This document shows positions 46,316 through 55,330 of a stretch of 64,000 nucleotides of DNA, piece by piece. The position numbers and the translations under genes are program-made. The notes under the pieces were generated by a model. That model saw nothing but the letters and a program-made list of their open reading frames with translations. It was not told the origin of the DNA and did no database searches. Position 1 is the stretch's first letter. Each line of letters starts with the position of its first letter. Source of the DNA: Mycobacterium barrassiae (GTDB lineage Bacteria; Actinomycetota; Actinomycetes; Mycobacteriales; Mycobacteriaceae); the NCBI RefSeq assembly GCF_025822765.1, contig NZ_JACKUK010000016.1, forward strand, positions 562,486 through 626,485, in the 5' to 3' direction.

Positions 46316-47698
46316 CTACTCGTCTTCGTCCGGTGGATCGGGGTCGCTGCGCAGCAGTTCCTCGGGATGGTGGGCATGGTTGATCTCGGGCGGTCGGGTT
46401 CCATCGGTCCAGGCCAGTCGCCCGCTGTCGGTGACCGTCGTCTGCAATCGCCCGTTGGTCACCGCCGCATGGTCGGGTCCGCAGGCGAAGAACAGCACGT
46501 CGGCATTGGTGGCGCCACCGGCGGCCCAGTCCGTGCTGTGATGCACCTCCGCGTGATACCCGGGCTCCGTGCAATTCGGCCGGGTGCATCCACCGTCGCG
46601 GGAGTAGCAGATGATCCGCTGATCGGCGGTCGCCACCCGCTTCTGACGACCCAAATAGATCGGCCGGTCGCTGTGGTCCTCGAACACCGCCAGATAGTGG
46701 ATCCCGTCGGTGGCCATCCGGATCAGGTCGCGCATCGGCAGCGCGGTGTCGCCTCCGGTGCGCGCAGCCGTGGGCATCGGAATGCTCGGGTCGGCCACGG
46801 CGTGGGCGGACTGGTTGAGTTCCGCCAATGTGGTGCGCGCGATGACCGTGACGGCATGCCCACGGTGTGAACCGAACTGCCCCGACGCGATGCCGGCTTT
46901 CAGCCCGAGCTTGATGCCGTCGTGGCAGCGTTGCGATGGGCTGCGGTCATCACGCTCCTCGGCGACGGTGCCGTCGGGCAGATGCCGGCCCGGTCGCACC
47001 GCCGCAGTCGTCGCCTCGACATAGCAGCGGGTCTCCGGATCGATCCATCCTGACACCCGAGACATCCCGTCAGGACCCTGTGGTCCCACCACCACGCCGC
47101 GTCGACGTGCACGATCGGCTTCGTCGAAATCGCCGTCGGGATTGAAGATTTCGTCGATGCGGCGTCCGGCAGATTTGACTATGTCGGCGTCGTTCTTGAC
47201 CGCCTCGCGGACCAGACTGCGTTCGACCTCAACCCGGTCATCCGCCGACACACATGACGGCAGTCTGTCCATCGCTTTCCCGATTTCCCGCAGATGATCC
47301 TCCCCGATCGCGCCTGCGGCAACGGCGTCGGCCACCAGCGGCAGTTCAGGCGGCAGCGGCGGACCGGTGAGCTGGCGGCGCGGCTGAATACGCTTAGCCA
47401 CCTTCATCCGTCGCTTGATCTCATTGGGCGGTATTCGCAACCGCGCGCATAGCTTGTCGATGAGCCCGTCGATCAAGCCGACCTCATCGGGCGGGTCCGC
47501 GATCTGGCCGAACACCCGGTACATCAACCCTCGGTTGGTGCGCTCCTGCGTTTCGAGGTGCTCGGCCATCTCCACCCGAAACTCGCTGCCCACATTGTCG
47601 GAGGACAGTTCCCGCATTTCGGCGTAGGCGCCATCGACCACGTTCAGCAGCGCGCGAAACCTCTCGCGTGCCGCCGCTCCGGTGATGAATTCGCCCAT
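46316..47698 (-). CDS. DUF222/HNH-endonuclease protein (13E12-repeat family)
   Basis: A 460-residue protein. The N-terminal DUF222 helical region covers about 30-300 (RGLMYRVFGQIADPPDEV, RRMKVAKRI, DIVKSAGRRIDEIFNPDGDF), and the C-terminal HNH motif is at about 365-420 (ICYSRDGGCTRPNCTEPGYHAEVHH, then DWAAGGATNADV). Zinc-binding cysteines and the HNH histidines are present. The family is multicopy in mycobacteria (REP13E12) and serves as integration target for phiRv1; its own activity is unclear. It is absent at this place in H37Rv. I see no flanking inverted or direct repeats, so active mobility is not supported here. ATG at 47698. Confidence 0.85.
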   Translation of the reverse strand: MGEFITGAAARERFRALLNVVDGAYAEMRELSSDNVGSEFRVEMAEHLETQERTNRGLMYRVFGQIADPPDEVGLIDGLIDKLCARLRIPPNEIKRRMKVAKRIQPRRQLTGPPLPPELPLVADAVAAGAIGEDHLREIGKAMDRLPSCVSADDRVEVERSLVREAVKNDADIVKSAGRRIDEIFNPDGDFDEADRARRRGVVVGPQGPDGMSRVSGWIDPETRCYVEATTAAVRPGRHLPDGTVAEERDDRSPSQRCHDGIKLGLKAGIASGQFGSHRGHAVTVIARTTLAELNQSAHAVADPSIPMPTAARTGGDTALPMRDLIRMATDGIHYLAVFEDHSDRPIYLGRQKRVATADQRIICYSRDGGCTRPNCTEPGYHAEVHHSTDWAAGGATNADVLFFACGPDHAAVTNGRLQTTVTDSGRLAWTDGTRPPEINHAHHPEELLRSDPDPPDEDE

Positions 47699-47850
47699 AC
47701 CACAACGCTAACGACATTCATCACAACCAACGCTTTCCCAGACGCCACCCCAGCACAAACTGTGGATCAATCCCCGGTTGGGGACAAAGTCGCCAAGTTG
47801 TCGGTCCCAAGTGCTAGGGCCAGGCGCGGCGTGTCAGTGTCAACCGCCGA

Positions 47851-49386
47851 CTAATCCCCAGTCTCCGCCCGCATGGTGCGCCGCTCGAAGAATTCGGGGC
47901 TTCGGCCCCGCCATATGACCATCAGCACTACACCGAGCAACAGGATGCCGAAGCCCATGTAGAAAACCAGCCCGATACCACCGATCGCCGCACCGCTGCC
48001 GTTCTCCGGGTTCATGCTCTCGCGTACCGAGATGACGAAGACCAACGCGAGAATGATCCCGCCGAGTATCGGGAACAGGAACTTGAAGACCACGTTGTGG
48101 ACGTTCTTGAATAGCTCGTTGCGGAAATACCACACGCAGGCGAACGCAGTGATGCCGTAGTACCAGCAGATCATGATGCCAAGCGCCGCAATGGTATCCA
48201 ACAGCACGCGCTCCGAAAGCAGGCTCACGACGGTGTAGAACACGCCCGTCACGATCCCGGCGACCACCGTGGCATATGCCGGCACCAGGAATCGGGGGCT
48301 GACACTGGCGAATCGCTTCGGGAACGCTCCGTAGGCGCCCATCGCGAGCATGGTGCGCGCCGCTGGCAGGAACGTGGTCTGCAGACTGGCCACCGACGAG
48401 GCGAAGATCGCCAGGTACAGCACCGGACCGCCGATGCCACCGAGTATCGGATCGGCAAGTGCACCGAACACATTCTCCGAGTTTTCCGGATTGCCAAGGC
48501 CCAGACCCTCTTCACCGACGCCGGCGTACATCATCACCGCCACCGCGACCAACAGATAAGTCAGCAGGATCGTCAGTACGCACAACAGCCCGGCCCGGCC
48601 AGGCACCCGCGTCGGATCCTTGCTCTCCTCGCCGAGGGTCAGGCACGTGTCCCATCCCCAGAAGGCGAAGATGGAACCCGTCACGCCGATGATGAAGGCG
48701 CCCATCGCAAGTCCCGTGAAGGGATCGAACCAATCAAAGCTGAAGGACAGGCCGGCGGGGGCCTCTCCGCGACCGACGTGCACGACGGCCATCACTGCGA
48801 ATGCCAGTAGCACCACCATCTGGAAGCCCACGAGCACGTACTGCACGTACTCGCTGGTGGTGATGCCACGGCTGGCGATGAATGTGGCGATCGCAATGAA
48901 CGCCAGCGTCGTCAGGATGTTGATGAGTATGTTGTCGGCCAGGTCAGCGATATCCGGGTTGTTGAAGACCCGCGCGACGAACAGGTAGAAGAATTCCACC
49001 GCGATCGCCGCGAGATTCGACAACACGATGATGGTGGCGATCACCATCCCCCAGCCGCACATCCAGCCGACGTACGGACCGAATGCCTTGGTGGACCACG
49101 TGAACGAGGCACCGCAGTCGGGTGCACGGGAGTTCAATTCGCGGTAGGCGTACGCGGTGAGGAACATCGGGATGAATCCGGCGATGAAGATCGCCGGCAT
49201 CTTCAGCCCGACCGCGGCGACGATGAGTCCGATACTCGCGGTGAGCGTGTATCCGGGTGCGACGGAGGCGATACCGAGAATCGCGCCGGAGAAGGTGCCG
49301 ACCTTCCCGCTGGCGAGTCCTTTGGAGACGAGCCCGGCAGACTCTTCGGCTAGTTGCAGTTCCTTTTGCGGATCGGCTTCGCTCAC
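47851..49386 (-). CDS. APC-superfamily permease, paralogue of the gene at 1173
   Basis: A 511-residue permease with about 12 membrane segments. Close resemblance to the permease at 1173-2681: PDCGASFTWSTKAFGPYVGW here against PDCGTTFTWGTKAFGPWIGW there, and a shared FIPM...AYAYREL / FIPM...AFAYKEL block. The GTG at 49386 overlaps the stop of the USP gene as GTGA; a longer upstream frame runs antisense-free but inside the USP gene and is not the start. Together with the USP it forms the second permease-USP couple of the window, here with the USP gene first. Substrate unknown. Confidence 0.87.
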   Translation of the reverse strand: MSEADPQKELQLAEESAGLVSKGLASGKVGTFSGAILGIASVAPGYTLTASIGLIVAAVGLKMPAIFIAGFIPMFLTAYAYRELNSRAPDCGASFTWSTKAFGPYVGWMCGWGMVIATIIVLSNLAAIAVEFFYLFVARVFNNPDIADLADNILINILTTLAFIAIATFIASRGITTSEYVQYVLVGFQMVVLLAFAVMAVVHVGRGEAPAGLSFSFDWFDPFTGLAMGAFIIGVTGSIFAFWGWDTCLTLGEESKDPTRVPGRAGLLCVLTILLTYLLVAVAVMMYAGVGEEGLGLGNPENSENVFGALADPILGGIGGPVLYLAIFASSVASLQTTFLPAARTMLAMGAYGAFPKRFASVSPRFLVPAYATVVAGIVTGVFYTVVSLLSERVLLDTIAALGIMICWYYGITAFACVWYFRNELFKNVHNVVFKFLFPILGGIILALVFVISVRESMNPENGSGAAIGGIGLVFYMGFGILLLGVVLMVIWRGRSPEFFERRTMRAETGD

Positions 49387-50270
49387 GGCAGGTCCGCAGC
49401 TTCGAACTGATCCCTCGGAACAACCACCATCGGAACCTCCAATACTCGCAACATCTTGGCGGCCGTGGAACCGAGGAACAGCCGCTTGGGTGCACTCAAC
49501 CGGCTCGATCCCACCATGATCAGATCGCCGTCGTGCCACTCCAGCTTGCTGACGGCCTCTTCGACCGTGTGGCCGTCGACAATTGTCGACGTCACCGGAA
49601 AGCCCTCGGGCAGATTGCCTTTCGCCGTCTCGAGCGTATGTTGCGCGTGTGCCAGCGCACGCTGACGTACTGCGTCGTCATCCCCGCGAAGCGTGCCGAA
49701 CATCGGATCCAGCGCAACCAGCGACACCAGCCGCAGCGGCGTTCCCGCGGCCCGGCTGAACCGCACAGCGGTAGCGAGCAGCAGGTCCGCCCCGGCGCGT
49801 TCACCAAGCGCGCACGTCACCTCGCGGACACGTTCGATCGACGACTCACGGGTCCCTCTCGGTGCCACGGCGACGGGCACCGGCGACGAATGCAGGAGCT
49901 CGTTGACGACCGAACCCAACGAGTAGCTTCCCGCGAGCCCACCGCCCGAACCTCCGACGACGATGAGATCGGCTTCCACCCTGGCCGCCTCTTTGATCAG
50001 CCCGTCGGCGTACGAGTCGTCGAAGCTGACGTGGGTGCCGGCGGTTATATCGGCGGGGATGTTGGCGCGCGCCTCGGCGAGCCAACGCTCAGCCTGTTCG
50101 GCGAGGTGCTCGTCGTATCCACCCACCGGCACCAGCGCGGCCCCCGCGCGGTCCGGCGGCAGGATGATGCTCACTCCCAGCTCGGCGTCGAGCGTGCGGG
50201 CCAGCCGCACGCCGAGTGCCAACGCGTCGGCGCCTCCCGGCGTCGCCAGATAACCAACGACCAGCTTCAT
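49383..50270 (-). CDS. Tandem-domain universal stress protein, paralogue of the gene at 2698
   Basis: A 295-residue two-domain Usp protein. It starts MKLVVGYLATPGGADALALG (compare MHLTVGYLATSTGDDGVALA at 2698). The first domain has VVGGSGGGLAGSYSLGSV, and the second ends with MVGSSRLSAPKRLFLGSTAAK, the G-x2-G-x9-G-S/T ATP-binding signature. Start ATG at 50270. It is translationally coupled by GTGA to the permease downstream. The coupling implies near-stoichiometric production and perhaps a regulatory contact between the two proteins (inference). Confidence 0.87.
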   Translation of the reverse strand: MKLVVGYLATPGGADALALGVRLARTLDAELGVSIILPPDRAGAALVPVGGYDEHLAEQAERWLAEARANIPADITAGTHVSFDDSYADGLIKEAARVEADLIVVGGSGGGLAGSYSLGSVVNELLHSSPVPVAVAPRGTRESSIERVREVTCALGERAGADLLLATAVRFSRAAGTPLRLVSLVALDPMFGTLRGDDDAVRQRALAHAQHTLETAKGNLPEGFPVTSTIVDGHTVEEAVSKLEWHDGDLIMVGSSRLSAPKRLFLGSTAAKMLRVLEVPMVVVPRDQFEAADLP

Positions 50271-50368
50271 CGCCCAACCACCCATCGATCTCGCACAACG
50301 TTGTACGGACGTCGTGAGGTGATCCTGTCAACGCCTGGCCGCGGTTATCCGCGCTTCGGAGAAATTGA

Positions 50369-51238
50369 TCAGGCGCTGTACTCGGCGGTGCCGTCCTCGA
50401 GCACCAGGCGCGCGTTCGATCCGTCCGGATTGGACGCTTCGGTACGGAAGACGGCATGCCCCGGCTCGGTCCGCCAGATGGACGTCGTCAGGGTCTCGCC
50501 AGGAAACACAGGTGATGTGAATCTGGAAGCGATGGCACTGACTTTCGTCGCGTCGCCTCCGCCGAGCTCGGCAACCAGGGCCCGGCCCGCGACCCCGTAG
50601 GTGCACAGCCCGTGCAGGATCGGCTTCGGGAAGCCGGCCAGCTCGCGCGCGAACCAGGGATCGCTGTGCAGCGGATTGCGATCGCCGGACAGCCGATAGA
50701 TCAGCGCCTGATCCTCGCGGGTAGGAAGCGCGATCGTCGAATCCGGTTCGCGGTCAGGGATTTCCGGCGCCGACGGCCGCTGTCCGGGTTGGCCGCCGAA
50801 CCCACCCTCGCCGCGGATGACCGCAGTGGTGTGAGTTTCAGCGATCACTTCGCCGGACTCCGGATCGGTGCCCGTCGCCTTGAGCATGACGACCGCGTTC
50901 TTGCCCTCGCCCTTGTCCTGGATGTCGTCGACTTCGGCAACGACGCTCAGCTTTCCCGCCGGCGGCAATGGCTTGAACAACCGGATGCCCTGGGACCCGT
51001 GCAGCAACATGGCGAAGTTGAAGCTGCCGATCAACCCGGCCGCCGCGAACGGCAGACACGCAATCACCGCATAGGTCGGTAGCACCTGTTGCGGGATGTC
51101 GTGACTGTTCTCTGTGGTGAACGCCAGATCGTCGACACCAGCGCCGACGCCCAGCGCGTAGAGCATCGTGTCCCGGTCAGTCCACGTGAAAAGTTGCGGC
51201 TCTGTCTTCGCGCCTATCGCATTCGGGTCGAGTGGCAT
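50369..51238 (-). CDS. htdY: MaoC-like (R)-3-hydroxyacyl-thioester dehydratase (HtdY)
   Basis: A 289-residue double-hotdog hydratase. The C-terminal hotdog carries the hydratase-2 motif YRLSGDRNPLHSDPWFAREL with the catalytic Asp/His pair, preceded by LPTREDQAL; the N-terminal hotdog (FTTENSHDIPQQVLPTYAVIA) lacks it, as in eukaryote-like MFE-2 hydratases. It matches Rv3389c HtdY (290 residues), which hydrates trans-2-enoyl-CoA/ACP in fatty-acid metabolism. ATG at 51238. It is divergent from acrA1 with 87 bp between. Confidence 0.9.
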   Translation of the reverse strand: MPLDPNAIGAKTEPQLFTWTDRDTMLYALGVGAGVDDLAFTTENSHDIPQQVLPTYAVIACLPFAAAGLIGSFNFAMLLHGSQGIRLFKPLPPAGKLSVVAEVDDIQDKGEGKNAVVMLKATGTDPESGEVIAETHTTAVIRGEGGFGGQPGQRPSAPEIPDREPDSTIALPTREDQALIYRLSGDRNPLHSDPWFARELAGFPKPILHGLCTYGVAGRALVAELGGGDATKVSAIASRFTSPVFPGETLTTSIWRTEPGHAVFRTEASNPDGSNARLVLEDGTAEYSA

Positions 51239-51325
51239 CGCGGCTCCCTTCGCTGATGTTCGGACCATACACAGCACCTTCGCCGAGCCGACCAGCCATT
51301 GACGTTTCCCCCGCCAGGGGTGACC

Positions 51326-53359
51326 ATGGCTCGCATGCGTTATGTCGTTACCGGCGGTACCGGGTTTATAGGCCGGCGCGTGGTCTCGCAGATTCTGGCG
51401 ACTCGCGATGACGCGGAGGTCTGGGTGCTTGTGCGGCGCGAGTCGCTCGAGCGATTCGAACGGCTGGCCACCGCGGGTGAGCACGCATGGGGTGAACGAG
51501 CGAAACCGCTGGTCGGCGACCTCACCGCACCTGGCCTGGGGCTGACCCACGACGCGATCGTCGAGCTCGGGCCCGTCGACCACGTCGTGCACTGCGGCGC
51601 GATCTACGACATCACCGCCACCGAGGCCGATCAACGGGCGGCCAACGTCGACGGCACCCGCGCCGTCGTCGACCTCGCGTTGCGCCTCGACGCGACCCTG
51701 CACCACGTGTCCTCGATCGCCGTCGCCGGCACGCACCGCGGCGAGTTCACCGAGGACGACTTCGACGTCGGTCAGGACCTGCCGACGCCGTATCACCAGA
51801 CCAAGTTCGAAGCCGAACAGCTGGTGCGCGCGGCGCCGGGCCTGCGCTATCGCATCTACCGGCCCGCCGTCGTCGTCGGCGACTCCCGTACCGGCGAAAT
51901 GGACAAAGTGGACGGGCCGTATTACTTCTTCGGCGTCCTGGCCAAGCTCGCGCGTCTGCCCAGAATCACGCCGATGGCACTGCCGGACACCGGACGGACG
52001 AACATCGTTCCGGTCGACTTTGTCACCGAAGCGCTTGTCACACTGATGCACACACCCGACCGCGATGGGCAGACATTCCACCTCACAGCACCGAAAACGA
52101 CTGGGCTGCACGGGATCTACCGCGGGATTGCCAAAGCCGCCGGACTGCCGCCGCTGATCGGCTCACTGCCCCGCAGCGCCGCGACTCCGATCGTGCGCGC
52201 CACGGGGCGCGTCAAGGTCCTGCGCAACATGGCTGCCACGCAATTGGGTGTACCCGGCGAAGTGCTCGATGTCGTCGACCTGTTCCCCACGTTCACCTCC
52301 ATCAACACCGACGACGCTCTGCGCGGCACCGGCATCACGGTGCCGGAGTTCGCCACCTATGCACCGAAACTCTGGCGCTACTGGGCCGAACAGCTCGATC
52401 CTGACCGCGCACGTCGCGGCGACCCCGCCGGACCTCTGGTGGGCAAGCACGTCATCATCACCGGTGCGTCCAGCGGGATCGGGCGGGCCTCGGCCATCGC
52501 GGTCGCCGAACGCGGTGCGATGGTATTCGCCTTGGCGCGCAACGCCGAAGCGCTCGACGAACTGGTCGCCGAGATCCGTGAAGCCGGCGGACAGGCCCAC
52601 GCGTTCACCTGCGACGTGACCGACTCGACATCGGTCGAGGCGACAGTCAAAGACATTCTCGGCCGGTTCGACCACGTCGACTATCTGGTGAACAACGCGG
52701 GCAGGTCGATCCGCCGCTCGGTGTCGGCGTCCACCGATCGCCTGCACGACTACGAGCGCGTGATGGCGGTCAACTACTTCGGGGCGGTGCGGATGGTGCT
52801 CGCCCTGCTACCGCATTGGCGGGAGCGGAAGTTCGGCCACGTCGTCAACGTGTCCAGCGCAGGCGTGCAGGCCAGGAATCCGAAGTACAGCGCGTACATC
52901 CCGACCAAGGCAGCGCTGGATGCATTCGCCGAAGTCGTTGGCAGCGAGACACTTTCCGATCACATCACGTTCACCAGCATCCATATGCCGTTGGTGAAGA
53001 CGCCGATGATCGTGCCGTCGCGTCGGCTGAACCCGATACCACCGATCACCGCCGAGCACGCCGCGGCGATGGTGGTCCGCGGGCTCGTCGAAAAGCCGAC
53101 GAGGATCGACACGCCGATCGGGACGCTGGCCGACGCCGGTATGTATTTCACGCCCAAGCTGTCGCGGCGTGTACTGCACCAGCTGTATCTGGGGTATCCG
53201 GATTCGGCCGCCGCCCGCGGAATCGAGACCACCGAGCCGGCAACGGAACGTCACCCGCGACGTCCTGCGCGCACCACGGCGCACCGGGTGCGAGTCCCGC
53301 GGGCCGTCACCCGCCCGGCCAAGCGCGCGATGCGCCTGGTGCCCGGCGTGCACTGGTGA
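51326..53359 (+). CDS. acrA1: Multidomain fatty-acyl-CoA reductase/SDR protein AcrA1
   Basis: A 677-residue two-domain reductase. The N-terminal extended-SDR/NAD-binding-4 domain at about 1-360 has YVVTGGTGFIGRRVV and the YHQTKFEAE catalytic Tyr-Lys. The C-terminal classical SDR domain at about 375-640 has VIITGASSGIGRASAIAVAE, NNAGRS and SAYIPTKAALDAF with YxxxK. It corresponds to Rv3391, thought to reduce long-chain acyl-CoA to aldehyde or alcohol for wax-ester synthesis. ATG at 51326, with AGGGG 5 nt upstream. The basic tail (RRPARTTAHRVRVPRAVTRPAKR) is unusual but also typical of the family. The H37Rv neighbours lpqD and cmaA1 are absent here. Confidence 0.9.
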   Translation: MARMRYVVTGGTGFIGRRVVSQILATRDDAEVWVLVRRESLERFERLATAGEHAWGERAKPLVGDLTAPGLGLTHDAIVELGPVDHVVHCGAIYDITATEADQRAANVDGTRAVVDLALRLDATLHHVSSIAVAGTHRGEFTEDDFDVGQDLPTPYHQTKFEAEQLVRAAPGLRYRIYRPAVVVGDSRTGEMDKVDGPYYFFGVLAKLARLPRITPMALPDTGRTNIVPVDFVTEALVTLMHTPDRDGQTFHLTAPKTTGLHGIYRGIAKAAGLPPLIGSLPRSAATPIVRATGRVKVLRNMAATQLGVPGEVLDVVDLFPTFTSINTDDALRGTGITVPEFATYAPKLWRYWAEQLDPDRARRGDPAGPLVGKHVIITGASSGIGRASAIAVAERGAMVFALARNAEALDELVAEIREAGGQAHAFTCDVTDSTSVEATVKDILGRFDHVDYLVNNAGRSIRRSVSASTDRLHDYERVMAVNYFGAVRMVLALLPHWRERKFGHVVNVSSAGVQARNPKYSAYIPTKAALDAFAEVVGSETLSDHITFTSIHMPLVKTPMIVPSRRLNPIPPITAEHAAAMVVRGLVEKPTRIDTPIGTLADAGMYFTPKLSRRVLHQLYLGYPDSAAARGIETTEPATERHPRRPARTTAHRVRVPRAVTRPAKRAMRLVPGVHW

Positions 53360-53384
53360 GCGGGAAGGCCCTATCGTTTCAGGC

Positions 53385-54419
53385 GTGACGCTGCCTGTGT
53401 TCGTCGACGTCGATACCGGCGTCGACGACGCGATGGCGTTGGTCTATCTGTTTGGCAGTGACGACGCCGACGTTGTCGCGATCGCATCGACCGCAGGAAA
53501 CGTTCCCGTACAACAGGTCTGCCGAAACAACCTGGGCCTGTTGAAACTCTGCGGCGTGGACATCCCGGTGTCCAAAGGATCCGAGCAGCCGATCTCTGCA
53601 CCCTTACGTACCGCCGAAGACACCCACGGACCCGAGGGCATCGGCTACGCGCGGCTGCCTGCGACCGACCGGAAACTCACCACATACGATGCCGCGGAGG
53701 CGTGGGCGCTTGCCGCGCAGGCCTATCCGGGAGAGTTGATCGGGGTGGCCACCGGCCCGCTGACCAATCTGACACTGGCACTACGGCGGGAACCGGCGCT
53801 GCCCACGTTGTTGCGCCGCCTCGTGATCATGGGCGGCGCCTTCGACTACCGCGGCAACACCACGCCCGTCGCGGAGTGGAACATCAGCGTGGACCCCGAG
53901 GCGGCGGCAGAGGTCTTCGCCGCCTGGGGTTCGGCGTGGGGGTCGTCAGCACCGACCCACCTTCCGATCGTGCTGGGCCTGAATCTGACCGAGAACATCG
54001 CCATGACGCCGGCGCTGTTGAACCGCCTCGCGACGACAGCTGAATCCTCGTCGATTCCGATGAGCGTGTTGGACGACCGCGGCACAAGGTCGGTCGCGTC
54101 CAATCCCCTGATCGCGGTGCTCGAGGACGCGATGCGGTTCTACTTCGAGTTCCATTTCGACCAGGACGAGGGCTACCTGGCGCATCTGCACGACCCACTG
54201 GCCGCTGCGGTGGCGCTGGACCCCGACCTGGTCATGTGCCGGCCAACCACGATCGACGTCGAGCTGACCGGCACATTGACCCGGGGTATGACGATCGCGG
54301 ACTGGAGCAACCGCTGGGGCCGGGAACCCAACGCGCTCATCGGTGTTGGCGTCGATCCGAAGGCGTTCTTCGACCGCTTCATCGCCCGAGTGGGCGCCTT
54401 TGCCCGACGCCTGAGCTGA
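53385..54419 (+). CDS. iunH: Inosine-uridine-preferring nucleoside hydrolase
   Basis: A 344-residue N-ribohydrolase of the IunH family that splits nucleosides to base and ribose for purine salvage. The calcium-binding motif DVDTGVDDAMAL is at residues 7-18. Others are VIMGGAFDYRGNTTPVAEWNISVDPEAA (the NxxxDPEAA site) and HDPLAAAVALDPDL with the catalytic His/Asp. It corresponds to Rv3393. GTG start at 53385, 25 nt after acrA1 on the same strand. A gap of 9 bp separates it from the convergent ohr gene. Confidence 0.92.
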   Translation: MTLPVFVDVDTGVDDAMALVYLFGSDDADVVAIASTAGNVPVQQVCRNNLGLLKLCGVDIPVSKGSEQPISAPLRTAEDTHGPEGIGYARLPATDRKLTTYDAAEAWALAAQAYPGELIGVATGPLTNLTLALRREPALPTLLRRLVIMGGAFDYRGNTTPVAEWNISVDPEAAAEVFAAWGSAWGSSAPTHLPIVLGLNLTENIAMTPALLNRLATTAESSSIPMSVLDDRGTRSVASNPLIAVLEDAMRFYFEFHFDQDEGYLAHLHDPLAAAVALDPDLVMCRPTTIDVELTGTLTRGMTIADWSNRWGREPNALIGVGVDPKAFFDRFIARVGAFARRLS

Positions 54420-54428
54420 CGCCGACGC

Positions 54429-54851
54429 TCAGTCGTCGGTCACGACGATCTTGACGTCGATGTTCCCGCGGGTGGCGTTCGAGTACGGGCACACCTGATG
54501 CGCCTTGTCGGCGAGCTGCTGCGCGGCATCGTGTTCGAGATTGGGCAACGTGACCTCCAGCTCGACGGCAAGACCGAACCCGCCGGTGTCGAGCTGTCCA
54601 AGCGAAACCCGGGCTCCAACAGACGAATCCGACACATCCGCCTTGTCCTGGCGCCCGACAAGCCGGAGCGCGGAGTGGTAGCACGCGGCGTATCCGACCG
54701 CGAACAGCTGCTCGGGGTTGGTGCCGTTGCCACTGCCGCCCATTTCCTTGGGGATGGCAAGGTCGAGATCGAGCTTGCCGTCGGAGGTGCGGCCGTGGCC
54801 GTCGCGTCCCTCGCCGGTCGCCAATGCCTCAGCGGTGTAGACGGTCTTCAT
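54429..54851 (-). CDS. ohr: Organic hydroperoxide resistance protein (Ohr/OsmC fold)
   Basis: A 140-residue thiol peroxidase that reduces organic hydroperoxides. Both catalytic cysteines are present: GYAACYHSALRLV near residue 56 and HQVCPYSNATRGNIDV near 120, with the conserved Arg/Glu pair in KEMGG...NPEQLFAVG. Length is normal for Ohr. ATG at 54851, overlapping the ohrR end by 23 nt on the same strand, so it is co-transcribed with and controlled by its own MarR regulator. Confidence 0.94.
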   Translation of the reverse strand: MKTVYTAEALATGEGRDGHGRTSDGKLDLDLAIPKEMGGSGNGTNPEQLFAVGYAACYHSALRLVGRQDKADVSDSSVGARVSLGQLDTGGFGLAVELEVTLPNLEHDAAQQLADKAHQVCPYSNATRGNIDVKIVVTDD

Positions 54852-55293
54852 GGATTTCCTTTCCTAGTGATGCTTTGAGCGCATCGGTGAGGTTCATGAC
54901 CGCCTCTTGCAGATCTGCGGCCTCTTGCTCTGACAAACCCGTCGCGGCGAACAATTCTTCCGGGATGCACTGGGCCTTGCGTTCGAGTCGTCGCCCGGCG
55001 GGCGTGAGGGTCACCTCGACGAGACGCTCGTCAGCCTGCGACCTTTCGCGGCGGACAAATCCGTTGGCCTCCAGGCGCTTCAACAGCGGGGAAAGCGTGC
55101 CGGAGTCGAGTTGGAGTCGCTCACCCAACCTGCCGACGGATACGCGCCCTTCCTCCCAGAGCACGAGCAGCACCAGGTACTGCGGATAGGTGAGGTTCAG
55201 CTCGGACAGCAGGGGCCGGTACGCCGCCGTCATCGCCCGCGACGCCGAATACAGAGCGAAGCAGAGGTGTCGATCCAAGCGCATCATGGCCAT
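54829..55293 (-). CDS. ohrR: MarR-family organic-peroxide sensor OhrR
   Basis: A 154-residue winged-helix repressor. The peroxide-sensing N-terminal cysteine is in LDRHLCFALYSASRAM (residue 11), the usual OhrR position. The winged helix follows: LNLTYPQYLVLLVLWEEG, GRLGERLQLDSGTLSPLLKRLEANG and RSQADERLVEVTLTPAGR. ATG at 55293 (two more ATG codons follow within four residues). Upstream overlapping palindromes built on CACAATT fit OhrR autoregulation. It forms an operon with ohr. Confidence 0.93.
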   Translation of the reverse strand: MAMMRLDRHLCFALYSASRAMTAAYRPLLSELNLTYPQYLVLLVLWEEGRVSVGRLGERLQLDSGTLSPLLKRLEANGFVRRERSQADERLVEVTLTPAGRRLERKAQCIPEELFAATGLSEQEAADLQEAVMNLTDALKASLGKEIHEDRLHR

Positions 55294-55308
55294 AGCAGAA
55301 CTATAGCC

Positions 55309-55330
55309 CACAATTCAATTGTGCACAATT
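55309..55330 (-). promoter_or_regulatory. OhrR operator with two interlocked palindromes
   Basis: CACAATT-C-AATTGTG (55309-55323) is a perfect 7-bp dyad, and AATTGTGCACAATT (55317-55330) is a second perfect palindrome sharing the central arm. The motif resembles known OhrR boxes (TACAATT/AATTGTA). It lies 16-37 nt upstream of ohrR and touches the stop codon of the upstream SnoaL-like gene. Confidence 0.8.

Noticed and set aside
47771-47784. Short hairpin TCCCC-GGTT-GGGGA between the DUF222 gene and the permease
   Set aside because: Five-base arms are expected by chance in high-GC DNA and there is no supporting context.
51239-52111. N-terminal extension of HtdY over acrA1
   Set aside because: It would lie antisense in the Rossmann region of acrA1, and HtdY has its usual 290-residue length from the ATG at 51238.
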